Below are positions 33,168 to 42,840 of a DNA stretch of 64,000 nt, in pieces. How positions within the stretch are numbered: position 1 is the stretch's first letter; every line of letters starts with the position of its first letter. The notes beneath the pieces were generated by a model, which ran no database searches, had not been told where the DNA came from, and saw only the letters and a program-made list of their open reading frames with translations. The stretch comes from Dactylorhiza incarnata (lineage: Eukaryota > Streptophyta > Magnoliopsida > Asparagales > Orchidaceae). The stretch spans positions 887,501 to 951,500 of the forward strand of contig JAWHQI010000148.1 of assembly GCA_033032865.1 (NCBI GenBank), in the 5' to 3' direction. The position numbers and the translations under genes are program-made.

Positions 33168-33780
33168 TTGGATCTGTAGGCGCCCTTAGAGTGGGGGGGG
33201 GGTGAATAAGGGTTTTAAAAACTTTAATCTTTAATAGAAAACTTTTGATATTTTGGTCGAAGTAAGTTAAATCAAAAGTAAAGAGATAATCAAATTAGAA
33301 ATGAAATCAATTTTATTAAACAAGAAAAGACATGATTATCATTTATAAAATTGATTACAAAATCTGATTTCAATGAAGCTAGAAAACCAAGCGAATAATA
33401 TGAAAACCCTTTTTGTTTTCTATACTGACTCGTATCCCCACGAACCGGTTGGATTTAGCCAATCTCTCCTAAGATACGGCCTCAAGCCGCTCTAGCCAAT
33501 CTATCACTAAAAAGGCCTCGAGCACCCCCTAGATCTATTCCCTAGACCCAGTCGCCAACACGAGGCTAATTCCTCCCTAAGTCCTACCTCGACCTTGTCG
33601 CCAACACGAGGTGAATTCACGAACCGATTACAAAGATGAGATAAAGGAAAAATATAAAATACAAATACAAAACTCCCTATGACGTAATCTGAAGGAGACG
33701 CCAAAGAATCGCTGAAGATCGTTGAAGTCCAAGCGTGCGTTCTTTCTTGCTGAAGATCGACTGAACCTTTCACTTAGAAG
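33168..33780 (-). repeat. LTR fragment K' (reverse orientation, same family as LTR of K)
   Basis: The reverse complement of 33168-33780 aligns with about 39370-39980, including the CACGAGG...CGACTGGGTCT-type blocks and the end GATCCAACA. A run of 10 G (33193-33202) is the reversed TTCACCCCC motif of copia LTR ends. The 5' part of the LTR is missing where element L begins. Confidence 0.8.
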
Positions 33781-34135
33781 GAGGCTTGAATATGATCTGT
33801 CTGTTTGGATTTGCTGATTCTTTCTTGCTCATGTATAGATCCTGAGCTCCCAGAATGGTTTGAAAGTTGACTTGAGGAACTATTGCTTATGGGTGCTTGT
33901 CTAAGTAAACTTCAGCATTGAACACATTCTTTGATTTGTACTTTTCAAATTCTTTCCTTCTGATTTCTGACATGGTTGAATATTTGGAGTAATCCTTGCC
34001 TTCAACTTTTGCCTTATTAATCTGAGTTGTTGCTACAGATTCTCTGAATCTGGCCATATGAGATATCCTCTCCTCTTCTGGATTGGGAGAAGGAGGCCTA
34101 TACTCAACATCACTATCTTGAACTGAAGAATTTCC

Positions 34136-35818
34136 TTAAGGATTTTTATCTCTGTGAGAGGAGCCATCAGAAACATGATACTTATATCCTGAAGGAATTG
34201 ATCTGGAGGAACCTGAAGGAGGTCTTGATGACCTTGAGCTATGAGAACCACTAGAACTAGCTGGTCTCTTGGGTTGCTGAGAGTATCTTTGGGAGGAGGA
34301 AAAGAACTTTGCTGAGCCAGCTGCACCTGCTGCTGGAGGAGGAGGATGGTTATGCTTGACAGGCTTGTCAGAGTAGTAACCAGTCTTCTTCATCTTCTTC
34401 CTTCTGTTGGCTTCATTCCTTAAAATTCTCATCCAGGCAGGAGAATCCCTGGTGCGTGTGATGTTATGCAAAATGTAGTATGGAATATCATTGTTGGAAT
34501 TTGGAGGCTTTGGATCAGCCTTTGACATATGCTTAGCTTTTCTTTTCTTGGATGATTTATCATCAGAGTCATCATCATCACTATCATCATCATCACTATC
34601 ATCTGATGATTGAGGATTATCATAGAGATCATCAATAAGTTTCAGGGCTTTAGAAATATCTTTCTCACTAATTGGAACTGGAGCTGGACTTTCTGCAGTA
34701 ACTGGGACTATAACTGGTACTTCAAACCTTTTGAGAAATTCTTTTAATGTAACTTTATTTACAGGAGCAGTGTAAGGAACAATTGCTTTTGAACAACCTT
34801 GAAACTTTGGCAAATTTGTGAAAACTGTATTGAACTGAGAAGGCAAATAAATAATATCTATGGATGGATGAATAGAAATATTATTTATTTCTTCTATAAC
34901 AGGAATAACTGTATCTATCATCTCTGAATCTGCCTGAACTGAAATTTCTTCAAACATAACTGCACCTGCACTGAAAGCTGTGAGAACTGGAGCTTCTTCA
35001 TCAGACTTCTCCCCCTGCCTAGTTTCAGGAAAACCTGAAGCTAGACCCCTTGAAGAAGGGACATAATAGGAGGATGAAGGGAAGGAAGCTATTTGAGCAG
35101 ATAGATCAGCTATGGCTTAAAGAACTGGAGCAAGTTTTGCATCTAGGAGATCATTTAGCCTTGGAGCAATGTGTTGATATATTTGATCAGCAATAGATTT
35201 AAAATCAATATATACAAGATCTTGATTGGGGTGAGAAGATGATGGGATGGAGTATGGGAAAGAAATGTTGGTAGCACGTGCTATGGGTGAATGAATATGG
35301 CAATGAGGGTGGATGGGTGAGTGAGGTGGAGAGATAGCTTGAGTGATAGATGACTGATGGTCAATGTGGATGGGGGACTGAGGTGGGGAGATATTTTGAG
35401 GGATAGGAGACTGGGGAAGGGTAGGTGATTGAGAATCAATGTTGATGGGAGAATGAATGTCATTGAAAGATGAAGGCTCTTCAGATGGATGAGTCTGAAG
35501 AATAGAAGAAGATGGCAATGAGGAGGAAGGGATAATGGGAGATTTGGGAGGAGGGATGACTTCAGAGGAGACAAGGGGTGGAGATGGGAGAGGAGGAGAA
35601 GAAAAAACAGGAGGAACTTCTGGAAGGGTTGAGGGAGTGACCTGCACAGTCCTTGTGCCTTTTGAAGCTGGCCTGGGGGAAACAACCCTTGGATTCTTCT
35701 TAGGAATTACTCTTCCCCATTTTCCAAACAAGGTTGATGTTAGCCTCTTACTTGCATTGATAAAGACCTTAGGAGAGACCAGAAGGTCTGGATGCTTCTC
35801 TTGAAGAAATATTCCCAA
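34136..35818 (-). pseudogene. Post-pol extra ORF of element L (one in-frame stop)
   Basis: One frame of about 561 codons on the minus strand, interrupted by one TAA at 35117-35119. The beginning reads 'MGIFLQEKHPDLLVSPKVFI' and 'LTSTLFGKWGRVIP', then a long Pro/Ser-rich linker, then 'PSIDIIYLPSQFNTVFTNLP', an Asp/Ser tract (SSDDSDDDDS), a Lys/Arg-rich segment and a Ser/Arg-rich tail. It resembles in layout the ORF after pol in element I (58962-60281: Pro-rich linker then Lys-rich part). Some copia lineages carry an additional ORF after pol, at times called env-like; I see no membrane segment or signal peptide here. Function unknown. Confidence 0.6.
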
Positions 35819-35838
35819 TATTCTTCCATAACCAACAC

Positions 35839-36672
35839 TTACCTTGCTGATTTGGAATCCTTCTTTCTGAAATCTTTTCTAGCCATTTTATAAAATCTCT
35901 TGGCTAGTAAGCTCATAAACTCTAGTTCTCCTGGAGCTTTTTCTTCTTCTTCAGTAGCTTGGAAAGCTATACTTTTCTCCTTCTTGGATGCTGGAGATGA
36001 AGTAGACTGTTCAGCTTCTCTAGACTTGATAAGCTGCTCATAGGATTTGAGTTTTCCTAACAAGCTCTCAGTGGAGATCTCATTAAGGCTTCTGGCTTCC
36101 TTGATTGGCCAGATCCTAGAGTCCCATGTGCTGGGGAAGCACATTACGATCTTATCATTCACTTCAGTGATAGAGATCACTTTGTCCAAAGTTTTCAGCT
36201 CATTGATTATGAGGCTGAGCCTATTGTACATATCAACCACTGTCTCAGTTTCTCCCTTTTTGAAATTCTCATATTGAGAGATAAGGTAAGATCTTCTATC
36301 CTTTCTTTCATCTGCTGATCCTTCAACCATATTGTTGAGTGAGATCCAGATTTCTCTTGCTGAAGTGCATTCCACAACTCTTTGGAAAATGTCATCTGAC
36401 ATTGTTTGTGCCAAAATATTCATTGTCTTGGCATCTGCACTTCTCTGCTTCTTTTGAGCATCTGTCCACTCAGGTGGTGGAACAACATTGTTTGTTGTTG
36501 GTGCTTCAGCACTTGTTGTTGCTGTAGGAGTAGGAGGTCCTGTCAAAATAACATTAAAGATATCCTCATCAATAGAATTCATGTACAATCTGATCCTTGC
36601 CTTCCATAGTGCAAACTTATTTAGATTGCACATATGAGGTCTTGTGCTTGAATATTCTTTGTTCTGTGCCAT
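35839..36672 (-). CDS. Copia gag, N-terminal part (element L)
   Basis: Minus-strand ORF of 277 residues from an ATG at 36672. It aligns along its length with the first ~270 residues of the gag of element I ('STRPHMCNLNKFALWKARIR', 'SADERKDRRSYLISQYENFK', 'FPSTWDSRIWPIKEARSLNE', 'LEFMSLLAKRFYKMARKDFR'). This is the UBN2-type copia gag domain. It stops just before the place where the CCHC knuckle should come, inside GCAAGGTAAGT, and the extra ORF follows in another frame. The ORF is open and could in principle give a short gag lacking its nucleic-acid-binding knuckle. Confidence 0.82.
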   Translation of the reverse strand: MAQNKEYSSTRPHMCNLNKFALWKARIRLYMNSIDEDIFNVILTGPPTPTATTSAEAPTTNNVVPPPEWTDAQKKQRSADAKTMNILAQTMSDDIFQRVVECTSAREIWISLNNMVEGSADERKDRRSYLISQYENFKKGETETVVDMYNRLSLIINELKTLDKVISITEVNDKIVMCFPSTWDSRIWPIKEARSLNEISTESLLGKLKSYEQLIKSREAEQSTSSPASKKEKSIAFQATEEEEKAPGELEFMSLLAKRFYKMARKDFRKKDSKSAR

Positions 36673-36762
36673 GAATTATTTTAGCAAAAGAAAATTCTAA
36701 AATAAATTTAAGATCTAATTGATCTTTTGATTCAGGTGTTAGCCTGTATACAATCAACAGCC

Positions 36763-36774
36763 CTCTGATACTAA
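36763..36774 (-). other. Primer-binding site of element L (initiator tRNA-Met)
   Basis: The minus strand reads TAGTATCAGAG right after the LTR end, one mismatch to TGGTATCAGAG. Confidence 0.75.
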
Positions 36775-36775
36775 T

Positions 36776-38131
36776 TGAAAGTGAGGTTAGATCTTAAAGT
36801 TACTTCAGGGGGGGGGGGGTGAATAGAGTATTAAAAAGTTTTTCACTTATTTTATAGAGGAATTAAAATAGTGATACTTATATGTGTATTGAGTGAGTTA
36901 TAAAACAAATAAAAAACAAATCACAGCACACAGCACACAGAAAATCATAACACAGAGGACACAAGGATTTTATAGTAGTTCCCCAATCAAACTGGGTACA
37001 TCTACTCTTCTACCACCCTTGGTAGGATTCCACTAGGTTTTTGATCAGGTGCCCTATCACCAATGGATTTTTGATCAGGTGTCCAAACACCAATGAGCTT
37101 TTGATCAGGTGCTCTAACCAAACCACAGGTTTTTGTTTAGGTGCCCTGCCACTAAGGGGTTAACTTTTGAAGGGAGTTATAACCCTGTACAAGAGGGGAT
37201 AAAGAGGGTTTAGATGTTCTTCTCTGTCAATAATCTGAGAGAAGACTCTAGTGGAATGTGATGATGTAAAGCTCCCCCTGTCTGATTGAAATTCTTGACA
37301 GCTTGAGGATGGAGCTTTCACTTGAAACAGATTTCTTCCTTGATAGCTGATGAATCTGAGAGACAAAATGTTTCTCAGATTGTTTGTTGCTCTTTTGAAG
37401 ATCTGAACTTGCAGCCAAAAAACTGAGAGAAGGTGTTGATGTTCTCAGAGAATGAGATGTGTTGCTGCTTGAGGAAGATGAAGATTGTAAAGCTTTTTCT
37501 GTATATTTTCTTTCTTCTTCCTCTCGACTGTATTCCTCTACTTCTCCTTTCTTTTTCCTGTACAGTTATTCTGTGATATGTTCTGTAATAATGTCGTCGT
37601 ACTGTATATCTTCTTCTTCCTTATTCTTTTTGATAATATATCTCTGATTGATTTGAAATTCAAATCCCTTGATTTATGGAATAAAATATTCTGAATGAGA
37701 TATTCTCGGAACTGCAAAACCTGACACACTTTATTTCTTTTCCTTTTCCATGAAAGCTTCCTTTTCCAACAAATATCAATGGCCTCTTTCCAAAATAAGA
37801 GAATAAATAATAGAAAATATAATATCCTTACATATCTGGAAGAATAGAGCCGTTGCTGATAAAGGATCTGAGTTCAGAGAATGAAATGAAAATAATCCTT
37901 CTGAAATTCTGAACTGAATAGAAATTCGTCGATCTGAATAAATTTCGTCAAACACAATCTGGAGTTCATCGATCTCAAGCTGGAGGTCGTCGAACTGAAA
38001 GATTAACTGCTAAATCTGCATGGAAGAACTAAGTTCGTCGAACTGAGAAGAACTTTCGTCGATCTGAACCAATTCGTCGAACCCGTAGGAATGATCAAAG
38101 TTAGAAGAATTCAACAAAATACCTGTCAACA
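36776..38131 (-). repeat. LTR of element L (about 1356 bp)
   Basis: On the minus strand begins TGTTGACAGG (38131) and ends CACTTTCA (36776). Near the end it has CTATTCACCCCC with 12 C (36808-36819 as G). Several TTCGTCGA(A/T)C words occur at 37920-38090, near the LTR start, as in element I. TGTTGGAAAAGG at about 37770 is an alternative start. Confidence 0.7.
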
Positions 38132-38616
38132 GAGGGAAAGAAAAACAACTAAAAGGCTGCAAGGTCCTGCCTTGCTCTGATCACCTGCTACTGCTCAAAC
38201 CCTGAGGCATTCAAAGGAAAAGAATACCCCAGCACAAAGTAAATTCAACAAAAGTGAAAAAATTTTGGAGGACTTAGTAAGCTCAAATAGGGTTACCAAC
38301 CCAACAGAAAGGAGATAGCTGCGAAACAACAACAAATAAGTAAAGAAATAAGTAGTATCCCAATAGGGAAAAACTTGCATAAAATGCAGTCAAAACTATA
38401 TAATATCATCCAAATTGGACGAAGAATGACGAATTGGCTCAAGAAGTGAATCATTAACCCAGCCAAAAGATGGTACCGAGGCGGTGGCTATCCTTCCAAC
38501 ACAAACCATCAGACCAAAACATCCAGGGAACAAAAGCATTATGGCGGTGCTTTTTCCCACACAACCAATAGTCTACATGTCCAAGGAAGAAAAACAGGAA
38601 CTATGGTGGTGGCCAC
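38132..38616. other. Unassigned stretch left of element K
   Basis: No ORF. 38479-38616 looks like two loose copies of a ~62-bp unit starting GGCGGTGG/GGCGGTGC and a start of a third (GGTGGTGGCC). The five bases before K are GCCAC. Confidence 0.4.
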
Positions 38617-39980
38617 TGTTGGAACATGGTCTTCCGCATCTCCTAGGTTTGAGAATAACAAATCCTATGTGTATTTGATCTTGTGTGTTTAAGTGTGCAG
38701 GAAAACAAAGTCCATTTGACTCAAGGATTACATAAGAAGGTTGCCCCCAAATTTGAGCCATCAAATCCAAAACTCCTACTAGCGCCGGCGGTACCGCTAG
38801 CGCTAAGGAACCGCTGAGACGGAAACCAAACCGCTGAGACGAAACAGCTAAGACAAAACCGCTGAGACGCTGAGAAGAAACCGCTGGGAAGGGAAACCGC
38901 TGAGATGCAAGCTGGCGTTAACATATATAGAAGGAGATAACGCCTGGCAGTATCCGATAGCGCAGGCGGTAGCGCGGAGCACAGAAGGCAAGAGAGAATT
39001 GTTTCATCGGATTTAAGATTCTGCCGTGCAGAATATGTCCTAAAATGGGATAGCGCCGGCGGTAGCTGATAGCGCGGCGGTAGCACAAAGCAATAGAGTA
39101 AGGCGGCCGACTTGCTTAAAATGAAGGATTCTCACGCGGAGAATATTTCCTAAACAGGGATAGCGCCGGCGGTAGCGATAGCGCAGATGCTAGCTCCAAG
39201 GCTATAAAAAGGACCCCATGGATCCGTCTTCTTCATCATATTGAGATCCAAAATTCTAGAGCTTCGTGCCACAGCTTAGAGAGGAAGGTTCAGAGAGATA
39301 CTCCCACAAATCCATGAAGGCTTAAGGAGATCCGTGGAGAAGATTTCAACACGCGTCATCATCATGACGAAAGACCGCATCGACTATGATCATACTCTGC
39401 GTGTCTTCACCTACTTCTCCAAGAGATCCACATAGGGAGTTTTTATATTATTGTCTTTTTATTTCATATCTTATCTTATAATCGTTTAGTGAACTCGCCC
39501 CGTGTTAGCGACTAGGTCTGGGTAGGACTTAGGGCAGAAATTTGCCTCGTGTTGGCGACTAGGTCTCGGGTGTAGGTCTAAGGGGTGCTCGAGGCCATAT
39601 CCGGGGAAGGGTTGGCTAGAGCGGCTTGAGGCCATATCCGGTGAAGGATCGGCTAAAGACAACCAGTTCGTGGGGGATACGAGTCGGTATAGAAAACAAA
39701 AAGAGTCTTTCATATTTCGCTTTGATTTCTAGCGTCATTGAAATCAAAATTTTGTAATCAATTTTATTAATAATAATCATGTCTCTCTTTGTGTAATAAA
39801 ATTGATTTGTTCTTCATTTCTCTAAATTGTTTATTATCCTCTCCTTTATTATAAAACAATTTAGATCGTTATTTATAATCACTATTTTGATCTCTAATCA
39901 TAAGCAAGTATTTCAAAATATAATATAAGTTCTTAAAACCCTTATTCACCCGCCCTCTAAGGACGCTTACCGATCCAACA
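38617..39980 (+). repeat. 5' LTR of element K (1364 bp)
   Basis: TGTTGG...CCAACA. From about 38773 to 39195 it carries repeats of TAGCGCCGGCGGTAGCG and CCGCTGAGACG. TATAAAAA at 39203-39210, directly downstream. The copia word TTATTCACC(C/G)CCCTCTAAG is near the end. Confidence 0.9.
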
Positions 39981-39982
39981 AG

Positions 39983-39994
39983 TGGTATCAGAGC
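39983..39994 (+). other. Primer-binding site, initiator tRNA-Met (element K)
   Basis: Exact TGGTATCAGAGC, 2 bases after the LTR end. Confidence 0.95.
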
Positions 39995-40028
39995 GGTTTT
40001 ATTCCAATCGGCTTAACAACCAGGAATA

Positions 40029-41218
40029 ATGGCGTCTCATGATCTCGCTTCTACTAGTGGGGTAAATTTTTATGAAGAAGAAAAATCTCTTAAACCACCT
40101 TTATTCGAAGGGAGAAATTATAAAGGGTGGAAATTTTTAATGGAAAAGTTTATTAAAAATTTAGATATCAATGCATGAGATATAGCAATAGTTAGACCAG
40201 CGGATGAATCAAATAAACATGAACGTCATCTAAATGCAAAAAGCTTTAAATAGTATTTTATGTGCTTTATCTTACGAAATTTCAAAATTAATATATTGTT
40301 TTTCTAGTGCATACAAAGTATGGAAATTTCTTGAAGAAATGTATGATTCTCCATCTACAGGTATGGAACAAATGCAAGAAGTGGAGAACATACAAGATTG
40401 CACATCAAATGGAAAAGAAGAAATCCCATCTTTGGAAGAGGAATGCCAAATAGATGACGACAACAAAGAAAATTCGTGCTCAAATCTCACAGCATCCAAA
40501 AGCACTGTAAGGAAATCAAATCATCTTATTGTTTGCAATTCTATTTCTACTTTACAATTGCTACAAATTACAAAGCGCAAAATTAAGAAATTAAAAAATG
40601 TGAATTGCAAATTGCGCTTAGAAAATAAAAATTTAAAAGCAAGAGTTAAAGTAGAATCAAAATCTGATTTATCTAGCTTTACTCATGTCACTTCAATTGA
40701 AAATAAAAAACCATGTTTTGATTGTAATAATATTAAGGAAAAATTCAAGGAACTTGAAAAAGAAATTATTTGTATAAAAGAACATAATGAAAAATTATCT
40801 TTAGAAAATTCATCTTTAAAAGATGATTGTGCTATATGCAAAAGTTATAAAATTGAAATTGAAGAAATGGATGAAACATTTGAGGAATACAGAAATGAAT
40901 ATCAAAACCATATTGATTCAATTGTTTCAACTCTTAAAAATAGCACAATTGCGTATAATAAAGCTAGACATAATTTGAAACTTAAGAACAATGAATTAGA
41001 AACTAAAATTAATTTGCTTAAGGAAATCATAAAGAAAAATTCTCAATATCAAGCAAACTCCAAAAGCAAGTTGAATATGATTTCTCAAAATTTGAATAAA
41101 CCAAACAATGGAAATAAAAAACTTCAAAAGATTGAAAATGAAATTCCAAAATACTATCATCATTATCACTTACAACATCAATCTTCTCCCAACATAAAAT
41201 TAAATGTTCACAACTTTC
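40029..41218 (+). pseudogene. Copia gag of element K, 5' part
   Basis: The ATG at 40029 reads a typical start ('KPPLFEGRNYKGWKFLMEKF'). A TGA at 40176-40178 and a frame change near 40225 break it; from 40234 an open frame runs to the insertion point of B at 41218 ('YEISKLIYCFSSAYKVWKFL' then a long Lys/Glu/Asn-rich coiled coil). The zinc knuckle is not evident. Continues at 48455 in the same frame. Capsid protein of a copia element; inactivated by the stop, the frameshift and the 7.2-kb insertion. Confidence 0.82.
41214..41218 (+). repeat. Target-site duplication of element B, left (CTTTC)
   Basis: CTTTC before the 5' LTR and again at 48450-48454 after the 3' LTR. Confidence 0.95.
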
Positions 41219-42728
41219 TGATGAGTCCTGATCATATATACATTTATGGACTCATCCGGGCCGTTATTTTGTCAATATCACGCACTTTAGCCTTATTATA
41301 GTCTATATTTGATAACCCATGTTAGGTGCACATTCAGGCCCACTTTGGTGTGTTTTCGTGTGTATTATCTTTAGTAGTAGTCATATGTTGTTAAGTGCCA
41401 CTTTCAGTGGCTAGATCTGTGTTTGTGCTGGAATAGGAGGCGTACAAGTGTTTCCGGTGCAATTCTGCACAGGAACACTGCGCACGATCACTTGTTCTAG
41501 TGCGCACGACCACCGGTCGTGCGCCACTAATCGTGCGCACTTAACCCTTTTTCGTGAGTTCTGTCTGGTGCAGTGCGCACGACCATCAACTCCAGTGCGC
41601 ACGACCATCGGTCGTGCGCCATTGCTCGTGCGCATTGACCATTAAATTTCTGAGTTCTGTTTGCTGTAGTGCGCACGACCATCAACTCCAGTGCGCACGA
41701 CCACCGGTCGTGCGCCACTGGTCGTGCGAACATTGTATTTTATAATTTCGTCTCTTGCAGGTTCTGTCCAGGCAGTGCGCACGATCGCAGAATTCCAGTG
41801 CGCACGACCACTGGTCGTGCGACAATGATCGTGCGCAGTATTCAATCCAGCGCCTATTTAAACGCCTGTTGCGATTTTAGGGCGGATCGATCATTCCGGG
41901 AGCGAGGTTCCTGTTCCGTACGCCGCCGACCACCGCCCTGGAACGCCCCTACTTCATCTTCCACGCAAGGGGAAGCCTCCTCCATCCATTCCAAGCCTTC
42001 CTCCATCGTCCGTGAGTGTTCTCCATCGTCCGCAAGCCTCCAAGCAACCATTTTCGCTTTCCGCCCGGTGAGAAGAAGAAGAGACCTTGAGTCGAAGACG
42101 ACGGAGCACGTAGGGAGATTGTGACAGCTCTCTACGCCGGAAGCATTGTCCGTCCGAGTCCGGAGGTAGCCCGACAACCTACCATTCCGGCCGTGAACGG
42201 CCGCTAATCTTCACCGCCGGTTATTTCTTTCTTCTTTCCCTTCATTGCACTCTTTGAACCATGTACTAGATGAATATTGTGATATTTACTTTGATGAAAA
42301 TGAATATTTCTTTGTTTTTCTCCATGGTTTGCTCATGATTCATTCCGTTCTCACTCACTCACTCGCACACGCACGCAAGGTGTTTGCTCCGTGTTAGCAA
42401 GAGCTAACGACGGTTGTGAAGAGGTGTTTGCGACCCTCACCCTTTCGCACTTGAGTTCACTTCATCCGCCTCACGAAGCACGGCATCGTAGCCGTTGCAT
42501 CCACCTCACTTTGCGAAGCGGTGTTCTCGACCCGCATCTCTGTTGTTGTTGTTAAAATTAGGAAAACCAACCAAAAACCCCTCTTTGTGTTTGTGAAACG
42601 CTTGTGTAACAATAATCACTGCGCGATTCGTTCACCCATCCTGCATTCCTCAAGAGACCGACATCCGGGGAATTTATTCTCCACAATTATTACTTGACAG
42701 CGACCGGTGCACTTGCCGACGCGCATCA
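41219..42728 (+). repeat. 5' LTR of element B (1510 bp)
   Basis: Terminal inverted repeat GATGAGTCC (41220-41228) / GGACTCATC (41248-41256). Palindrome array of GTGCGCACGACC words about 41455-41840. TATTTAAA 41855-41862. Hairpin GTTAGC/GCTAAC 42393-42408. Ends GCGCATCA. Confidence 0.95.
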
Positions 42729-42733
42729 AGTTT

Positions 42734-42751
42734 TGGCGCCGTTGCCGGGGA
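42734..42751 (+). other. Primer-binding site, tRNA-Asp type (element B)
   Basis: Exact TGGCGCCGTTGCCGGGGA, 5 bases after the LTR end. Confidence 0.94.
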
Positions 42752-42840
42752 ATGCAGACGTGTATCGTCTTGTGTAGTGATTTTTGTTATACGAGTTGTT
42801 GTCTTTGAACTTCCTTGTTTTCTTCTGTTTCTGACAGTGT

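Larger units (their letters stand above)
33781..38131 (-). mobile_element. Element L: minus-strand copia element with gag joined to a post-pol ORF
   Basis: Minus-strand order: LTR (38131 to 36776), PBS, gag N-terminal part (36672-35839), then an extra ORF (35818-34136). No zinc knuckle, integrase, RT or RNase H: pol is deleted. The gag is close to that of element I. The distal LTR is missing; the sequence meets K' near 33780. The coding parts are otherwise fairly open. Confidence 0.82.

Noticed and set aside
41411..42177. ORFs in the A/B/H LTR arrays (His/Arg-rich 'AHDHRSCA'-type peptides)
   Set aside because: They translate the GTGCGCACGACC array and the leader; present on both strands in every LTR copy and without coding constraint that I can see.
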